Of a DNA stretch of 64,000 nucleotides, positions 18,184 to 26,207 are shown piece after piece. The notes beneath the pieces are model-generated. The model worked only from the letters and a program-made list of their open reading frames with translations, searched no databases and was not told the origin of the DNA. Source of the stretch: Kiloniella majae. GTDB taxonomy: Bacteria > Pseudomonadota > Alphaproteobacteria > Kiloniellales > Kiloniellaceae. Position numbers and translations under genes: made by a program. How positions within the stretch are numbered: the first letter of the stretch is position 1; each line of letters starts with the position of its first letter. The stretch is taken from the NCBI RefSeq assembly GCF_002118315.1, contig NZ_MTSZ01000002.1, forward strand, positions 248,001 through 312,000, written 5' to 3'.

Positions 18184-18990
18184 ATGGCCTATGTAGCAGA
18201 GCAAGCTGAAACAACGGATCTCATCTGGTCTTATATTCGAAAAGAAGCCAATGAAATGCTTGTCAAAGAGCCTGTATTAGCTGGGTTTCTGCAATCTTCC
18301 ATGCTCAATCATAAAAGTCTGGAAGCAGCAATAGGTTACATGTTGTCTGAAAAGTTAGGCAATAACGCTGTTCCGGCTCGGCTTCTTGGGCAAGTATTTG
18401 AAGACGCTTTTTCAGCAGATCCAAGTATCGCTCAATCTATTCGATCAGACATCATTGCCGTTTTTGAAAGAGACCCTGCCTGCACATCACATCTGGAACC
18501 GTTACTTTATTTCAAAGGTTTTCACGCCCTGCAATGTTATCGACTAAGCCATTGGCTATGGAACAATGACCGACAGGCACTCGCGCTCTTTTTGCAAAAC
18601 CGGATCTCTGAAGTGTTCGGGCTGGATATCCACCCCGCCGCCAAAATTGGCAAAGGCATCATGATTGACCACGGGACAGGCGTTGTTATTGGCGAAACCA
18701 CTGTCGTAGAAGATAACGTTTCTCTGCTGCAAAATGTAACACTTGGCGGCACAGGAAAGGGTACAGGCGATCGCCATCCAAAAATTCGTCAGGGCGCGCT
18801 TATTTGTGCCGGAGCCAAGATTTTAGGTAACATTGAAATCGGCGAATGCGCAAAAGTCGGTGCAACATCTGTTGTTCTGGAAGATGTCCCCGCGCACTGC
18901 ACAGCTGTTGGAGTTCCAGCAAAAATCGTAGGAAGTTGTTGTCCACAGCCTGCCCGAGAAATGGACCAGAGCTTACCAAAAATTGATTGA
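18184..18990 (+). CDS. cysE: serine O-acetyltransferase CysE
   Basis: The 268-residue protein matches CysE: an N-terminal helical domain (about 1-140) followed by left-handed beta-helix hexapeptide repeats (IHPAAKIGKGIMIDHGTGVV, IGETTVVEDNVSLLQNV, TLGGTGK). It makes O-acetylserine from serine and acetyl-CoA, the first step of cysteine synthesis. An AAGGAAG ribosome binding site supports the start. It lies 3 kb from a cystine-type transporter, a mild sulfur theme, but no shared operator was seen. Confidence 0.92.
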   Translation: MAYVAEQAETTDLIWSYIRKEANEMLVKEPVLAGFLQSSMLNHKSLEAAIGYMLSEKLGNNAVPARLLGQVFEDAFSADPSIAQSIRSDIIAVFERDPACTSHLEPLLYFKGFHALQCYRLSHWLWNNDRQALALFLQNRISEVFGLDIHPAAKIGKGIMIDHGTGVVIGETTVVEDNVSLLQNVTLGGTGKGTGDRHPKIRQGALICAGAKILGNIEIGECAKVGATSVVLEDVPAHCTAVGVPAKIVGSCCPQPAREMDQSLPKID

Positions 18991-18993
18991 TAT

Positions 18994-19025
18994 TTTCCGG
19001 GATTAAAACTTTCCGGGATTGAAAC
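18994..19025 (+). repeat. two tandem 16-base repeats after cysE
   Basis: The 16-base unit TTTCCGGGATTAAAAC is followed at once by TTTCCGGGATTGAAAC, one base different. It lies between the converging cysE and rpiR-type genes, three bases after the cysE stop. Probably slippage or duplication; no function evident. Confidence 0.7.
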
Positions 19026-19034
19026 TTTAGCAGG

Positions 19035-19910
19035 TCAGATAAACTTCTTAAACATCTTGGTTTGATCAAAAAGCTCTTCCAAGGTTTTCATTCTGCTCTT
19101 TGTTTCATTCCAGGTTTGGGTTTGCACCCCTGCAATTACAGCTTCCACCAGAAAAAGCGTAACCACGAGCGAATCCCAAGCCGATGGTACTTCAATGCGC
19201 GAATTCAAGCTATAGGTCGCCAGCTTCGCCGCCGGAGATCCCCATTGATCGGTAAAGAGTATCAACGTCACACCGCGAGATTTTGCAACCTCGGCCAAAC
19301 GTAGAATATCGTGCTCGTAACGCCTGATATCAAAGGCAACCAACACGTCACCTTTGTTCATATTCAGGACATAGTGTGCCCAAGTATTAGAATTCGGGGC
19401 AACAAGGGTAACGCCAGAGCGCATCACCTGCATATGGGTAAAGAAGTTATCCGCCATAGAGCGCGTAATCCGCCCGCCGACCACATGGATTTCACGTTTT
19501 AGATCTGACAGCAAATCGACAACGGCGTTAAACTCTTCCGGATCGATCTGCTTTAATGTTTGCCGCATATTCTCGGAAACAGCATCCGCAAAGCGGTTAA
19601 GAATATGAGTATCCGGCGCGCTTTCAGACCACAGATCATGCTTTGCAATCGGACTGGATATTGTGGCTTTTAGTTCCGTATGCAATTGCGCCTGCATTTG
19701 CGGGAAGCCACCAAAGCCAAGCTTCTTTGCCATTCGGGCCACTGTCGGTGTTGAAACACCAGAATTTTCAGAAACTGTGGTAATACTACCCAGACCTGTA
19801 ACAGGATAGTCTTCCAATATGGCGTTAGCCAACTGTCTTTCTGCGCGGGTCAAATGATCGAACTTTTGCTTAATTCGTTCCGCAACGGTCAGATTCTGAT
19901 TTGTACCCAT
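19035..19910 (-). CDS. MurR/RpiR family transcriptional regulator
   Basis: A 291-residue protein. Residues about 1-85 form an RpiR-type helix-turn-helix (LTRAERQLANAILEDYP, then GVSTPTVARMAKKLGFGGFPQM). Residues about 120-270 form a SIS domain (IHVVGGRITRSMADNFF, DVLVAFDIRRYEHDIL, GVTLILFTDQW). SIS domains normally bind phosphosugars but are also used by regulators of amino-acid and amine catabolism. It is divergent from the N-formylglutamate amidohydrolase/TRAP/ligase block and very likely controls it through the operators at 20022-20090. Confidence 0.88.
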   Translation of the reverse strand: MGTNQNLTVAERIKQKFDHLTRAERQLANAILEDYPVTGLGSITTVSENSGVSTPTVARMAKKLGFGGFPQMQAQLHTELKATISSPIAKHDLWSESAPDTHILNRFADAVSENMRQTLKQIDPEEFNAVVDLLSDLKREIHVVGGRITRSMADNFFTHMQVMRSGVTLVAPNSNTWAHYVLNMNKGDVLVAFDIRRYEHDILRLAEVAKSRGVTLILFTDQWGSPAAKLATYSLNSRIEVPSAWDSLVVTLFLVEAVIAGVQTQTWNETKSRMKTLEELFDQTKMFKKFI

Positions 19911-20021
19911 TTGTCGTTTCTATTCCACCCGTAACTTTTATCAGTACCCTATTAATTATACCAATAGATTGATAATCAATACCTACTTTAAACACAAATG
20001 AAGAAAATTCTCCACATGTAA

Positions 20022-20090
20022 ATTTTCTGAAACAATATTTTCAGAAAATATCTTGACTTATTTCTCAATTCTGAAAATATAATTTCAAAA
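20022..20090 (+). promoter_or_regulatory. tandem operators and promoter of the hydrolase-TRAP block
   Basis: Site 1 (20022-20049) is a perfect inverted repeat with arms TTTTCTGAAA and TTTCAGAAAA around six bases. Site 2 (20069-20090) repeats TTCTGAAA, six bases, then TTTCAAAA, with one mismatch. The centres lie 44 bases apart, about four helical turns. A TTGACT hexamer (20053-20058) and a perfect TATAAT (20078-20083) lie between and within them. This fits binding by the divergent RpiR regulator. Confidence 0.6.
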
Positions 20091-20136
20091 ATAAGCATTA
20101 AAAATAAAACAATAAAAAATACCTGGGGTAAGGTTC

Positions 20137-20970
20137 TTGTCGAACGAGTTATTAAATTCCGTTGATAATTCTTCACCTGAAAGCGTGGTTAAAACGACCA
20201 ACCTTTCAGGCCGTGGAGAGTATGTAATTATCTGCGAGCACGCCTCTAACCATATACCTGCTGAATACAACAAGCTTGGCCTTAGCGATGATGCAATAAA
20301 CCAACATATTGCATGGGATCCTGGTGCACTCGCTGTTGCACAACAGCTTTCAAAACAACTGGATGCCCCTCTGGTCGAACAATGTGTGTCCAGATTGGTA
20401 TACGACTGTAATCGCCCGCCTGATGCATGGAATGCGATGCCCTTTCAAAGTGAAATCTTTGAGATTCCTGGTAACGTAAACCTTAGTCAGGAAGAGCGCG
20501 ACAACAGAATAAACAAAGTTTACATCCCCTTTAAAGACGCTGTAACAGCATGTCTCGATCACAAAACGACTGATACACATAAACCTGTTGTCATAACCGT
20601 TCATTCGTTCACGCCTGTTTACAAGGGGCAAAAAAGAGACGTTGAAATTGGTTTTTTACATGACAAAGACGATCGTTTTGCGGGCCAGCTTATAAAATCC
20701 TTCGCGTCGGAAACAACAGAGTATGACTTAAGGCTGAATGAACCTTATGCACCTATTGATGGCGTCACGCACACCTTGACAGAGCATGCGCTCCCAAGGG
20801 GCTTGATGAATGTCATGCTGGAAATCAGAAATGATCTGATTTCTGATTTCGATGCACAAAAAAATATGGCATCCCTGCTGGTTAAAGCCATCGGGAAAGC
20901 AAAAGAAGCTTTGGATAAACAACAAAACCAACCAGCTTCAGCAACCAAACAAACGAGCCTGGGAAACTGA
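20137..20970 (+). CDS. N-formylglutamate amidohydrolase family protein
   Basis: The 277-residue protein belongs to the zinc-dependent N-formylglutamate amidohydrolase fold (Pfam FGase). The early ICEHASNHIPAEY, IAWDPGALAVAQQL and VYDCNRPPDAWNA carry the metal and substrate residues, and ITVHSFTPVYKGQKRD holds the second histidine. The known reaction frees formate from N-formylglutamate in histidine breakdown. No hut genes are nearby, and clustering with TRAP and ligase genes suggests a different acyl-amino acid or amide substrate. The start is a TTG with AAGG five bases upstream. Its stop is one base from the ATG of the TRAP small subunit. Confidence 0.82.
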   Translation: MSNELLNSVDNSSPESVVKTTNLSGRGEYVIICEHASNHIPAEYNKLGLSDDAINQHIAWDPGALAVAQQLSKQLDAPLVEQCVSRLVYDCNRPPDAWNAMPFQSEIFEIPGNVNLSQEERDNRINKVYIPFKDAVTACLDHKTTDTHKPVVITVHSFTPVYKGQKRDVEIGFLHDKDDRFAGQLIKSFASETTEYDLRLNEPYAPIDGVTHTLTEHALPRGLMNVMLEIRNDLISDFDAQKNMASLLVKAIGKAKEALDKQQNQPASATKQTSLGN

Positions 20971-20971
20971 A

Positions 20972-21481
20972 ATGCCCAATATAATAAAATCCTACGTCAA
21001 AGGGGTCGATACATTGAACCGGTTTACAGGGCTGGTTACGATGCATCTCATCTTCGTCATGATCGGGTTACTTCTCTATTCCTCTATTTCTCGAACACTG
21101 TTTGACACACCAATCAATTCGGTGGTGACGATTTCTCAGTTCCTTATGTCCGCCTATTACCTTCTAGGTGGTGGGTTTTCCATGCAGGAAGATGCTCACG
21201 TACGGATGGACCTCTTCTACAGCAGCTGGTCAAAAAAGGGAAAAGCGAGGGCAGATGCCTTTACCTCTATCTTCCTGATTTTTTATCTCGTCGTTCTTCT
21301 AATTGGTGCCATATCCAGTACGATGTACACAATCGAAGTTGGGCAAAAGACCCGAACACTGATTCAATACCCTCTCGCGCCAATTAAAATCCTCATGACC
21401 TTGGGCGTTTTTCTTATGCTTTTACAAGCAACTGCAACTTTCTTTAAAGATCTGGCCAAGGCCAGAGGAGTGACACTGTAA
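20972..21481 (+). CDS. TRAP transporter small permease subunit (DctQ family)
   Basis: The protein is 169 residues from the ATG at 20972, the second base after the amidohydrolase stop. The open frame extends further upstream inside that gene, but the extra part is charged and non-membrane. Four membrane segments and the EDAHVRMDLFY motif are typical of DctQ. It stabilises the large subunit DctM, with which it overlaps by one base (TAATG). Confidence 0.87.
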   Translation: MPNIIKSYVKGVDTLNRFTGLVTMHLIFVMIGLLLYSSISRTLFDTPINSVVTISQFLMSAYYLLGGGFSMQEDAHVRMDLFYSSWSKKGKARADAFTSIFLIFYLVVLLIGAISSTMYTIEVGQKTRTLIQYPLAPIKILMTLGVFLMLLQATATFFKDLAKARGVTL

Positions 21482-22800
21482 TGAGTTATGAAATGATCGC
21501 ATTACTGATGTTCTCAACCATGATGGTCATGATGTTAACTGGCCAGCGTGTTTTTGGAGCTATCGGTTTTGTTGCCGCAGTTGCAGCGCTTTTCCTATGG
21601 GGCGAAGGCGGCGTGGAAATGCCGTTTACAGCTGCCTCAAAACTAATGAGTTGGTATCCGCTTCTCACACTCCCTCTCTTTGTATTCATGGGCTATATGC
21701 TCTCTGAGTCAGGGATCGCGAGTGATCTTTATAAAATGTTCCATGTCTGGATGGGGCCACTTCATGGTGGTCTCGCTATTGGTACGATCTGCCTTATGGT
21801 CCTCATTTCAGCAATGAACGGCCTGTCTGTTGCGGGTATGGCAATTGGGGCAACCATTGCCCTGCCAGAAATGCTACGGCGCGGTTATGACAAGGTAATG
21901 GTGACAGGCGTCATTCAGGCAGGAAGTTCACTTGGTATTCTGGTGCCACCAAGTGTTGTTCTTGTTCTTTATGGTATGATTGCCCGTCAACCTGTCAGCG
22001 ATCTGTGGCTTGCGGGTGCTATTCCGGGCCTGATGCTGGCGACTATGTTTGTTATCTACATCGTTGTCAGATGTCGCTTACAGCCTGAACTTGGTCCTGT
22101 GTTACCCAAAGAAGAACGTCAGATGCCGTTGGGCGAAAAGATTGCATTGCTGAAAGCTGGTATTTTACCGCTCTTGATCTTTGTATTTATGACAGGCTTC
22201 TTTGTCGCAGGTATCACCAGTCTTGTTGAAAGTTCTGCAGTTGGCGCAACAGCAGCAATGCTTGCGGCGCTATTTAGAAAGCGACTGACATTTAAAGTTC
22301 TGGAAACCACAATAAGACAAACGCTGGGTATCAGCTGTATGTTTATGTGGATCATTCTTGCAGCGCTTGCTTTTGGTGCAGTCTTTGACGGACTTGGCGC
22401 AGTAAAGGCAATCGAAAGCCTCTTCCTTGAAAAATGGGGCCTAAGCCCTTGGGAAATTCTTATCCTGATGCAACTTTCCTACATCGTTATGGGAATGTTC
22501 CTGGATGATACCGCCATGTTGGTGATTGTAGCGCCACTTTATATTCCGCTCGTTATCAGCCTTGGCTTTAACCCGATTTGGTATGGCGTACTCTATACCA
22601 TCACAGTTCAGGTTGCCTATATGACACCGCCTTTCGGTTACAACCTCTTCTTGATGAAGGCCATGGCGCCACCTGAAATTTCACTAGTCGATATCTATCG
22701 CTCGGTGATCCCTTTTGTCCTGATCATGATTTTCGCATTAGTGATTGTTATGTCATTCCCTGAAATCGCTCTTTGGCTACCTCAGTACTTCAAAGGCTAA
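21481..22800 (+). CDS. TRAP transporter large permease subunit (DctM family)
   Basis: A 439-residue inner-membrane protein with about 12 membrane segments. Family marks include QRVFGAIGFVAAVAALFLW, GVIQAGSSLGILVPPSVVLVLYG and MTPPFGYNLFLMKAMAP. It is the ion-coupled importer that takes substrate from the periplasmic protein encoded at 22949. It is translationally coupled to the small subunit. Confidence 0.9.
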   Translation: MSYEMIALLMFSTMMVMMLTGQRVFGAIGFVAAVAALFLWGEGGVEMPFTAASKLMSWYPLLTLPLFVFMGYMLSESGIASDLYKMFHVWMGPLHGGLAIGTICLMVLISAMNGLSVAGMAIGATIALPEMLRRGYDKVMVTGVIQAGSSLGILVPPSVVLVLYGMIARQPVSDLWLAGAIPGLMLATMFVIYIVVRCRLQPELGPVLPKEERQMPLGEKIALLKAGILPLLIFVFMTGFFVAGITSLVESSAVGATAAMLAALFRKRLTFKVLETTIRQTLGISCMFMWIILAALAFGAVFDGLGAVKAIESLFLEKWGLSPWEILILMQLSYIVMGMFLDDTAMLVIVAPLYIPLVISLGFNPIWYGVLYTITVQVAYMTPPFGYNLFLMKAMAPPEISLVDIYRSVIPFVLIMIFALVIVMSFPEIALWLPQYFKG

Positions 22801-22897
22801 CAACACGGGATGATGGATGTATGATTTTTGACAGGAGGTTAAATAAGTAAAAAGTGAAGACTAAACTACACGAATATAAGTGAAAGAGCTTAAACCG

Positions 22898-22914
22898 CCC
22901 GAGCCTTTCTCGGG
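22898..22914 (+). other. hairpin between TRAP permease and binding-protein genes
   Basis: CCCGAG and CTCGGG arms with a five-base loop lie about 35 bases before the binding-protein start. Such hairpins often shield the downstream message so that the binding protein is made in excess over the permease. Confidence 0.35.
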
Positions 22915-22948
22915 ATATTAATAAGTTTAAACAGGGAGTATCTATACG

Positions 22949-24001
22949 ATGACGAATAGACGCGATTTTCTTAAAAAAGCTGGTATGGCAACCGTTGGTG
23001 CCGCTGGCGCATCCGCTTTGGCAGCACCAGCTGTTCACGCTCAATCCACAATCAAATGGCGCCTGCAAACCTATGCTGGCCCTGCATTGGGTGAGCACGT
23101 AATCAAACCAGCCATTGATGCTTTTAACAAAGCAGCAAACGGCGAAATGGTTATTGAACTGTTCTATGCGGATCAGTTGGTTCCAACTGGTGAGCTGTTC
23201 CGTGCCATGCAAAAAGGTACAATTGATGCCGTTCAAAGTGATGACGATTCAATTGCAGCCCCTGTAGATGTATCTGTCTTTGGTGGATACTTCCCATTCG
23301 GCACACGTTACAGCCTTGATGTACCAGTTCTCTTCAACCAGTACGGTTTGAATGAGATTTGGGAAGAAGCTTATAACGAAGTTGACGGCGTTAAGTGGTT
23401 GTCTGCTGGTGCATGGGATCCATGTCACTTCGCAACCAAAGACCCAATCCGTAGTCTTGCAGACCTGAAAGGCAAGCGTGTCTTTACATTCCCGACAGCT
23501 GGTCGCTTCCTCTCCCGTTTTGGTGTTGTTCCTGTAACTCTGCCTTGGGAAGATATCGAAGTTGCCATGCAGACTGGTGAGCTGGATGGTATTGCTTGGT
23601 CCGGTATTACCGAAGATTACACTGTTGGTTGGGCAGACGTAACAAACTACTTCCTCACCAATAATATCTCTGGCGCATGGTGTGGTTCTTTCTTTGCGAA
23701 CGAAGACCGTTGGAATGAAGTGCCTGAGCACCTCAAAACACTCTTCAAACTTTGCATGGATAGCTCACACTACTATCGCCAGCACTGGTATTGGGGTGGC
23801 GAAGCGCAGCTACGTACTGAAGGTACGAAGCTTGAGCTTACAACTATTCCTGACGAAGAGTGGGCAACTGTTGAAGCAGAAGCTTACAAGTTCTGGGACG
23901 AAATTGCAGAACAGAGCGACCGTTCAAAGCGTGTTGTTGACATTCTCAAGAAGTACGCAAAAACAATGGAAAAAGCTGGCAAACCTTACCGTTACGGCTA
24001 A
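22949..24001 (+). CDS. TRAP transporter substrate-binding protein (DctP family)
   Basis: A 350-residue protein with a twin-arginine signal (TNRRDFLKKAG, then AAPAVHAQS), so it is exported folded. The mature domain is DctP-like: LYPADQ-type FYADQLVPTGELFRAMQKGT, then LADLKGKRVFTFPTAGRF and VAMQTGELDGIAWSG. It resembles the group whose ligands are large carboxylates such as alpha-keto, amino or aromatic acids, and often carries metal or ligand in a Tat-folded form. It captures the substrate for the DctQM pair just upstream. Confidence 0.88.
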   Translation: MTNRRDFLKKAGMATVGAAGASALAAPAVHAQSTIKWRLQTYAGPALGEHVIKPAIDAFNKAANGEMVIELFYADQLVPTGELFRAMQKGTIDAVQSDDDSIAAPVDVSVFGGYFPFGTRYSLDVPVLFNQYGLNEIWEEAYNEVDGVKWLSAGAWDPCHFATKDPIRSLADLKGKRVFTFPTAGRFLSRFGVVPVTLPWEDIEVAMQTGELDGIAWSGITEDYTVGWADVTNYFLTNNISGAWCGSFFANEDRWNEVPEHLKTLFKLCMDSSHYYRQHWYWGGEAQLRTEGTKLELTTIPDEEWATVEAEAYKFWDEIAEQSDRSKRVVDILKKYAKTMEKAGKPYRYG

Positions 24002-24015
24002 TTCTATATTTAGTA

Positions 24016-24044
24016 TGTCACAGCCCGACAATCGGGCTGTGACA
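24016..24044 (+). terminator. strong hairpin after the binding-protein gene
   Basis: Perfect 13-base arms (24016-24028 and 24032-24044) with a CAA loop lie 15 bases after the stop. There is no U-run, so it may be a partial terminator or a 3' stabiliser that lets some transcripts continue into the ligase gene. Confidence 0.5.
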
Positions 24045-24078
24045 CCTTTATACAACATCTAAAAATAAGAGTGTAACT

Positions 24079-25449
24079 ATGTCCGGCAATCTTTCCTTTG
24101 AAGATCTAAAAAAAGCCGTCTCCAGCGGCGAGATTGATACCGTCCTTGTCTGTCAGGTCGACATGCAGGGCCGCCTTATGGGCAAAAGGTTCCATGCTGA
24201 TTACTTCGTCAATGGTGGTCACAAAGAAACCCATAGCTGTAACTATCTTCTGGCAACAGATATGGAGATGGAAACGGTAGAGGGTTATAAATCCACCAGC
24301 TGGGAATCAGGTTATGGCGACTACACCATGAAACCGGATCTGAGCACTCTACGTCGCGTACCATGGCTCGAAGGCACTGCCTTTGTCATGTGCGATATGC
24401 TAGATCATCACACTCATGAAGAAGTTCCTCATTCTCCGCGCGCCGTTCTCAAAAAACAGGTCGCCCGCTTGGAAACGATGGGGATGAAGGCCTATATGGC
24501 CTCTGAACTTGAATTTTTCCTCTTTGAAAACTCTTTCGAAGACGCCCATAAAAGTGGTTACCACTCTTTGGAAACTCTTGGAAAATATAATGAAGATTAT
24601 CATATCTTCCAAACCACCAAAGAAGAAGACGTCATGCGCGCCATTCGTAACGGATTGCATGATGCCGGTATCGTCGTTGAATGTTCCAAAGGTGAAGCTT
24701 CTGCCGGTCAGGAAGAGATCAACGTTAAGTATGATGATGCCCTGATTTCAGCAGATAATCATGTTTTCATCAAAAATGGTTGTAAGGAAATTGCCTGGCA
24801 AAAAGGCAAGGCCCTCACCTTCCTCGCCAAATGGCATAACGATGCCGCTGGAAGCTCTTCCCACGTTCACCAGTCACTCTGGTCTGCGGACGGGAAGGAA
24901 GCACTGTTCCACGATCCTAACGGTGAATACGGTATGTCAGAACTGATGCGCCAGTACGTTGCAGGTCTTCTGCACAACGCCAGCGACCTGACCTACTTCC
25001 TTGCCCCTTACATAAACTCCTATAAACGTTTTGCCGAAGGCACCTTCGCGCCGACCAAAGCCATCTGGAGTAAAGACAACCGTACCGCAGGTTATCGCCT
25101 ATGCGGTGAAGCGACCAAAGCCATTCGTATTGAATGTCGTGTCGGCGGTTCTGACCTAAATCCGTACCTCGCCATGGCAGCCCTTTTAGCCGCAGGCATT
25201 GATGGTATTGAAAACAAGCGTGAACTTGAAGCTGAATTCAAAGGCGATGCCTACGCATCCGAAAGCGCACGGTCTATCCCCAACACTCTTCGTGGTGCCG
25301 CTGTCGCCCTGAAAGAATCAAAGATGCTCCGCGCTGCAATGGGTGATGATGTCATTGACCATTACACCCGTGCCGCAGAATGGGAACAGGAAGAGTTTGA
25401 TCGCCGCGTCACCGACTGGGAAGTCGCCCGCGGTTTCGAACGCGCATAA
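24079..25449 (+). CDS. glutamine synthetase family ligase (gamma-glutamyl-amine ligase-like)
   Basis: The 456-residue protein has glutamine synthetase features: MASELEFFLFE and GQEEINVKYDDAL (metal-binding glutamates), SSSHVHQSLW (histidine of the metal/ATP site), NSYKRFAEGTFAPT, and IRIECRVGGSDLNPYLAMAALLAAG. Residues like those of GlnA that bind ammonia and carry the adenylylation tyrosine are not evident. It is closer to the PuuA/GlnT-like branch that joins glutamate to an amine with ATP. Downstream of a TRAP importer it probably activates an imported amine, but the substrate is unknown. Confidence 0.83.
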   Translation: MSGNLSFEDLKKAVSSGEIDTVLVCQVDMQGRLMGKRFHADYFVNGGHKETHSCNYLLATDMEMETVEGYKSTSWESGYGDYTMKPDLSTLRRVPWLEGTAFVMCDMLDHHTHEEVPHSPRAVLKKQVARLETMGMKAYMASELEFFLFENSFEDAHKSGYHSLETLGKYNEDYHIFQTTKEEDVMRAIRNGLHDAGIVVECSKGEASAGQEEINVKYDDALISADNHVFIKNGCKEIAWQKGKALTFLAKWHNDAAGSSSHVHQSLWSADGKEALFHDPNGEYGMSELMRQYVAGLLHNASDLTYFLAPYINSYKRFAEGTFAPTKAIWSKDNRTAGYRLCGEATKAIRIECRVGGSDLNPYLAMAALLAAGIDGIENKRELEAEFKGDAYASESARSIPNTLRGAAVALKESKMLRAAMGDDVIDHYTRAAEWEQEEFDRRVTDWEVARGFERA

Positions 25450-25521
25450 GAAAATAAAACACGAACACCTTTTAAGCGTCTGAGTAAGCCGTCTTCCCAA
25501 ACAAATAAGCAAACCAGACGC

Positions 25522-25555
25522 AAAGCCCTCACTTTAATGGTGAGGGCTTTTTTTT
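25522..25555 (+). terminator. intrinsic terminator of the TRAP/ligase block
   Basis: Eleven-base arms AAAGCCCTCAC and GTGAGGGCTTT with a seven-base loop are followed by a run of Ts (25548-25555). A textbook rho-independent terminator, about 75 bases after the ligase stop. Confidence 0.9.
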
Positions 25556-25639
25556 AGGTAATTAATATCAATTTCCTAAATCCAATTATCAGTTTGAGCA
25601 TATTTCTTTGTCGGTAATACTCGGAAAGAAATATAAAAA

Positions 25640-26059
25640 TTAATCAGAAACAGCTTCGACTGGGTATAAAGATTTAAATGTTAACTCCACGGCTTTTCTG
25701 GCGCGTTGTTCCCAGTCTTCGCGCCTTGTCCATTGGTCTTGAATGGTGATACCCGGTTTTCTTTTGTCCCCATGGACAATCCGGTTCCTGAGTTTATTCA
25801 TCCAGGAAAGTTCTTTGGGATCAATCCACGACAACTGTGTACCGTGCTCTTTGACTTGAGCCTGAATAATTGAAGAGCAGAGGATAATTGTCGCCGCCCA
25901 GGCCCCAACGCAGAAAGTAGCCTGCAGATCAATCATCAGCGCACAAGCTTGCTCGCTTGGGGCTTGTGAACCTGATTGACTGTATTCAGCCTCAAGATCT
26001 TCAAACCAAAATCGGCGGTCTGACCAAATCACATCCTTGGGAAGATCAAGTTGATCCAT
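25640..26059 (-). CDS. small HEPN-like protein of unknown role
   Basis: A 139-residue, mostly helical protein. Residues 91-96 read RNRIVH followed by Gly-Asp, matching the R-x(4-6)-H signature of HEPN domains, many of which cut RNA. The preceding NKL and the long hydrophobic helix at 47-65 also fit a four-helix HEPN fold. HEPN proteins often pair with a nucleotidyltransferase antitoxin, but none is beside it. Single transcription unit, convergent with the ligase gene. The family call rests on the motif only. Confidence 0.5.
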   Translation of the reverse strand: MDQLDLPKDVIWSDRRFWFEDLEAEYSQSGSQAPSEQACALMIDLQATFCVGAWAATIILCSSIIQAQVKEHGTQLSWIDPKELSWMNKLRNRIVHGDKRKPGITIQDQWTRREDWEQRARKAVELTFKSLYPVEAVSD

Positions 26060-26156
26060 GTCTCATTCCTAATAAATACCAAGCACAAAATTATTCTATC
26101 TAACAGCAGCTTATCATCAATACGCCGATATCAACACAACAAGATAACACCCAATA

Positions 26157-26183
26157 AAAAGGGCCGTATAAAACGGCCCTTTT
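26157..26183 (-). terminator. intrinsic terminator after pccA
   Basis: On the minus strand AAAAGGGCCGT pairs with ACGGCCCTTTT (five-base loop), and the T-run TTTTTATT follows. It lies 25 bases past the pccA stop. Confidence 0.9.
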
Positions 26184-26207
26184 CTGTTCTAAAATCGAGA
26201 AGACGTT

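Noticed and set aside
20852-20971. N-terminal extension of the TRAP small subunit inside the amidohydrolase gene
   Set aside because: Charged, non-family sequence; the ATG at 20972 directly follows the upstream stop.
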